8,013 nucleotides of DNA. Origin: Elusimicrobiota bacterium. Lineage in GTDB: Bacteria > Elusimicrobiota > Elusimicrobia > UBA1565 > UBA9628. This document shows, piece by piece, positions 6,283-8,013 of the stretch; position 1 is the first letter of the stretch; each line of letters starts with the position of its first letter. A program made the translations under genes and the position numbers. The stretch lies in assembly GCA_028717525.1 (NCBI GenBank), contig JAQUNT010000087.1, positions 1 to 8,013 on the forward strand. Reading direction: 5' to 3'. The notes below the pieces were generated by a model, which was not told the DNA's origin, ran no database searches, and worked only from the letters and a program-made list of their open reading frames with translations.

Positions 6283-7859
6283 AAGGAACCGTCAAGACAG
6301 GAGCCTATTTCGACTCGGTGACCCTGATGATCGTGGGCCGGGAGCTCTCAGCCCAGGCCGGCGTCATAGACGCCGCGGTGGTGATGGGCACGGCCGAGAA
6401 CCTGGCCATCCTGAAGTCCTCGGGCCTGCTCTGCCCGGAGCTGGCCAAGGCCGGGGACACGGACCTTCTCATCAGCGTGAAGGTCAAGGACGAGAAGTCC
6501 GCGACGGCCGCTTTGGCCGAGGCGGAATCCCTGCTCAAGAACGTGCGCAAGACCTCGGGCCCCGAGAGCTCCTACAATCCTAAGAGCCTGGAGGGAGCCT
6601 TGAAGGTGCTGCCCGGGGCCAACATGGCGATGGTGTCGGTGGCGGGCCGCTATGCGGGCGATGTGGCCATGGAAGCCCTGCGCAAGGGCCTGCACGTGAT
6701 GCTGTTCTCCGACAACGTGCCGGTAGAGACGGAGGTGGAGCTCAAGGAGTTCGCGCGCTCGAAGGGGCTCTTGGTCATGGGCCCGGACTGCGGCACCGCG
6801 ATCATCAACGGGGTGCCTCTGGCTTTCGCCAACGCGGTGTCCCGCGGCAGCATCGGCATGGTGGCCGCGGCCGGCACGGGCCTGCAGGAGGTTTCCTCCA
6901 TCATCTCCAACGAAGGCGGGGGCATATCCCAGGCCATCGGCACCGGCGGACGCGACGTCAAGAAGGAAGTGGGCGGGATCATGCTCCTGGAGGGCCTGCG
7001 CGCCTTGGCCGAGGACGAGGCCACGAAGGTGATCGTGCTGGTGTCCAAGCCCCCGCACGAGAGCGTGCTCAAGAAGCTCTGCGCGGCTGTGAAGTCGGTG
7101 AAGAAGCCGGTGGTGGCGATGTTCCTGGGCGCTGACCCGAAGAGTCTGGCCGGCTCGGGCATGAGCTTCGCGGGCACCCTGGAGGAGGCGGCTTTGGCCG
7201 CGGTGGCTTTGGCCCGGGGCAAGACCGCGGAGTCGGCCCTGAGAGGGCTGCAGGCGCGGGACGAGGAGCTCGGCGAGACGGCGGCCGAGGAGGCTGCGCG
7301 CTTTGCCAGGGGCCAGAGGTTCGTGCGGGGCCTGTTCAGCGGGGGGACGTTCTGCGGCGAGGCCCAGGTGATCTTCCGGGACGTTCTGCGCGAGGTGTAT
7401 TCGAACGCGCCGCTGGGGTCGAACAAGGCCTTGGCCGACGCCTGGAAGTCGCAGGGCCACACGGTGGTGGACCTGGGCGAGGATGCTTTTACCGTGGGCC
7501 GGCCGCACCCGATGATCGACTTTTCCCTGCGCAACCGGCGTATCCTGGACGAAGCCAAGGACCCGGAGACGGCGGTGATCCTGCTGGACGTGGTGCTGGG
7601 CTTTGGCTCCAACATGGACCCGGCCGGGGAGTTGGTGCCAGCCATCGCGGCCGCGCGCAAGACCGCGGAGGAAGCGGGCCGTCACCTGGCCTTCGTCTGC
7701 TCGGTCACGGGCACGGAGAAGGACCCGCAGAAGCGCAGCAAGGTGGAATCGGCCTTGCAGGCGGCTGGAGCGAAGGTGCTGCCGAGCAATGCGGCCGCGG
7801 CGAGGTTCGCTGGCTGCATGGCGCGGGAGCTGGAGAAGGCGGCCAAGCCGGTCGGCTGA
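6273..7859 (+). CDS. allF: FdrA-family protein, AllF-like subunit of oxamate carbamoyltransferase
   Basis: The 528 residues match the family length of about 510-555. The fold resembles the CoA-binding and ligase domains of succinyl-CoA synthetase, and older annotations call it acyl-CoA synthetase FdrA. Seen: N-terminal family block KTGAYFDSVTLM (8-19), Rossmann-like part with SVAGRYAGDVAMEAL (122-136), GPDCGTAIINGVPLAFAN (170-187), glycine-rich IGMVAAAGTGLQEVSSI (194-210) and GTGGRD (223-228), then the second half with GLFSGGTFCGEA (353-364), VGRPHPMIDFSLRNRRI (408-424) and VLGFGSNMDP (441-450). The phosphohistidine GHAGA loop of true CoA ligases is not found, which fits carbamoyl transfer rather than thioester formation. 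In E. coli AllF acts with AllG and AllH on oxalurate. Here it overlaps the AllH-like gene by 10 bp. No AllG (DUF1116) is present before the window ends. The substrate is inferred from E. coli. Confidence 0.88.
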   Translation: MVVKGTVKTGAYFDSVTLMIVGRELSAQAGVIDAAVVMGTAENLAILKSSGLLCPELAKAGDTDLLISVKVKDEKSATAALAEAESLLKNVRKTSGPESSYNPKSLEGALKVLPGANMAMVSVAGRYAGDVAMEALRKGLHVMLFSDNVPVETEVELKEFARSKGLLVMGPDCGTAIINGVPLAFANAVSRGSIGMVAAAGTGLQEVSSIISNEGGGISQAIGTGGRDVKKEVGGIMLLEGLRALAEDEATKVIVLVSKPPHESVLKKLCAAVKSVKKPVVAMFLGADPKSLAGSGMSFAGTLEEAALAAVALARGKTAESALRGLQARDEELGETAAEEAARFARGQRFVRGLFSGGTFCGEAQVIFRDVLREVYSNAPLGSNKALADAWKSQGHTVVDLGEDAFTVGRPHPMIDFSLRNRRILDEAKDPETAVILLDVVLGFGSNMDPAGELVPAIAAARKTAEEAGRHLAFVCSVTGTEKDPQKRSKVESALQAAGAKVLPSNAAAARFAGCMARELEKAAKPVG

Positions 7860-7998
7860 ACGCGGAGGGCGCTGCGGCTGCCGCCGCATAGCCAAACGGA
7901 GCAGCGATTCTATTGTTTCGGCAAAGTAGGCGGTGGAATCCTGACCGTTCGATTCACGTACAGACAGCACAGGATGCGGATTATCGGAGCAGGATATT
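7860..7998 (+). other. Intergenic stretch after the FdrA-family gene
   Basis: No credible gene was found here. A weak stem (TGCGG 7873-7877 with CCGCA 7884-7888, extendable across a 2x2 internal loop to GGC 7868-7870 and GCC 7891-7893) follows the stop codon but has no T-run, so it is not a convincing terminator. No clear promoter was seen. From about 7894 the DNA is visibly less GC-rich than the coding parts. Confidence 0.5.
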
Positions 7999-8011
7999 GG
8001 AGGAAGGGGAG
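7999..8011 (+). promoter_or_regulatory. Ribosome binding site of a gene starting at or beyond the window edge
   Basis: GGAGG at 7999-8003 is followed by AAGGGGAG to 8011, a purine-rich stretch matching the 16S rRNA tail. No start codon follows inside the window, so the start codon is expected at or within a few bases past 8013. From the AllH-AllF context, a DUF1116 (AllG/YlbE-like) gene is the first candidate, but nothing of it is visible. Confidence 0.6.
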
Positions 8012-8013
8012 AG

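Noticed and set aside
7868..7893. Hairpin after the FdrA-family gene as a Rho-independent terminator
   Set aside because: It has only five perfect pairs plus a broken extension, and no T-run follows.
7947..7955. GTTCGATTC resembling a tRNA T-loop
   Set aside because: The flanking bases do not form a five-pair T-stem, and no anticodon or acceptor arm is found around it.
7974..8013. ATG at 7974 opening a frame to the window edge
   Set aside because: There is no ribosome binding site before it, and it runs through the strong GGAGGAAGGGGAG site that more likely serves a start just outside the window.

Overview
This is a GC-rich, tightly packed bacterial window. It holds the tail of one unidentified gene, six complete protein-coding genes and two well-supported regulatory sites (one promoter/operator region, one strong ribosome binding site). 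No rRNA, tRNA, CRISPR array, insertion sequence or prophage gene was seen. Base composition, ATG/GTG starts, purine-rich ribosome binding sites and 4-10 bp gene overlaps are typical of a high-GC bacterium. The phylum cannot be fixed by reading alone. An Elusimicrobiota or deltaproteobacterial-type genome would fit, but that is a weak guess.

Region 1 (1-837, plus strand). The last 26 codons of an unidentified gene are followed by about 100 bases rich in hairpins. Next comes a short AT-rich promoter region carrying two copies of the 9-bp palindrome ACATTATGT spaced 21 bp apart. This promoter drives a two-gene unit: a four-helix membrane protein of the DUF2178-like type and a 66-residue Cro/CI-family (XRE) DNA-binding protein. 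The layout suggests the regulator represses its own operon through the tandem repeats.

Region 2 (853-5424, minus strand). A three-gene operon is transcribed in the order ROK-family sugar kinase, Ppx/GppA exopolyphosphatase, polyphosphate kinase 1. Overlaps of 8 bp and 4 bp indicate translational coupling. Ppk1 makes polyphosphate from ATP and Ppx degrades it, so the operon encodes a polyphosphate turnover cycle joined to a predicted hexose kinase. The Ppx protein has a complete set of HD-domain metal ligands, which is unusual for this family.

Region 3 (5506-8013, plus strand, divergent from region 2). A DUF2877 protein (AllH/YlbF-like) overlaps an FdrA-family protein (AllF-like). In E. coli, AllF, AllG and AllH together form oxamate carbamoyltransferase, the late step of anaerobic allantoin breakdown that yields carbamoyl phosphate. 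The AllG-like (DUF1116) partner is not in the window. After a 140-150 base gap, a strong ribosome binding site at the very end shows that another plus-strand gene begins at or just past the edge, and AllG is the obvious candidate.

Most of the window is recognisable. The parts that deserve a second look are the tandem operator, the sugar kinase/polyphosphate operon, the intact HD domain in Ppx, and the partial oxamate carbamoyltransferase operon.
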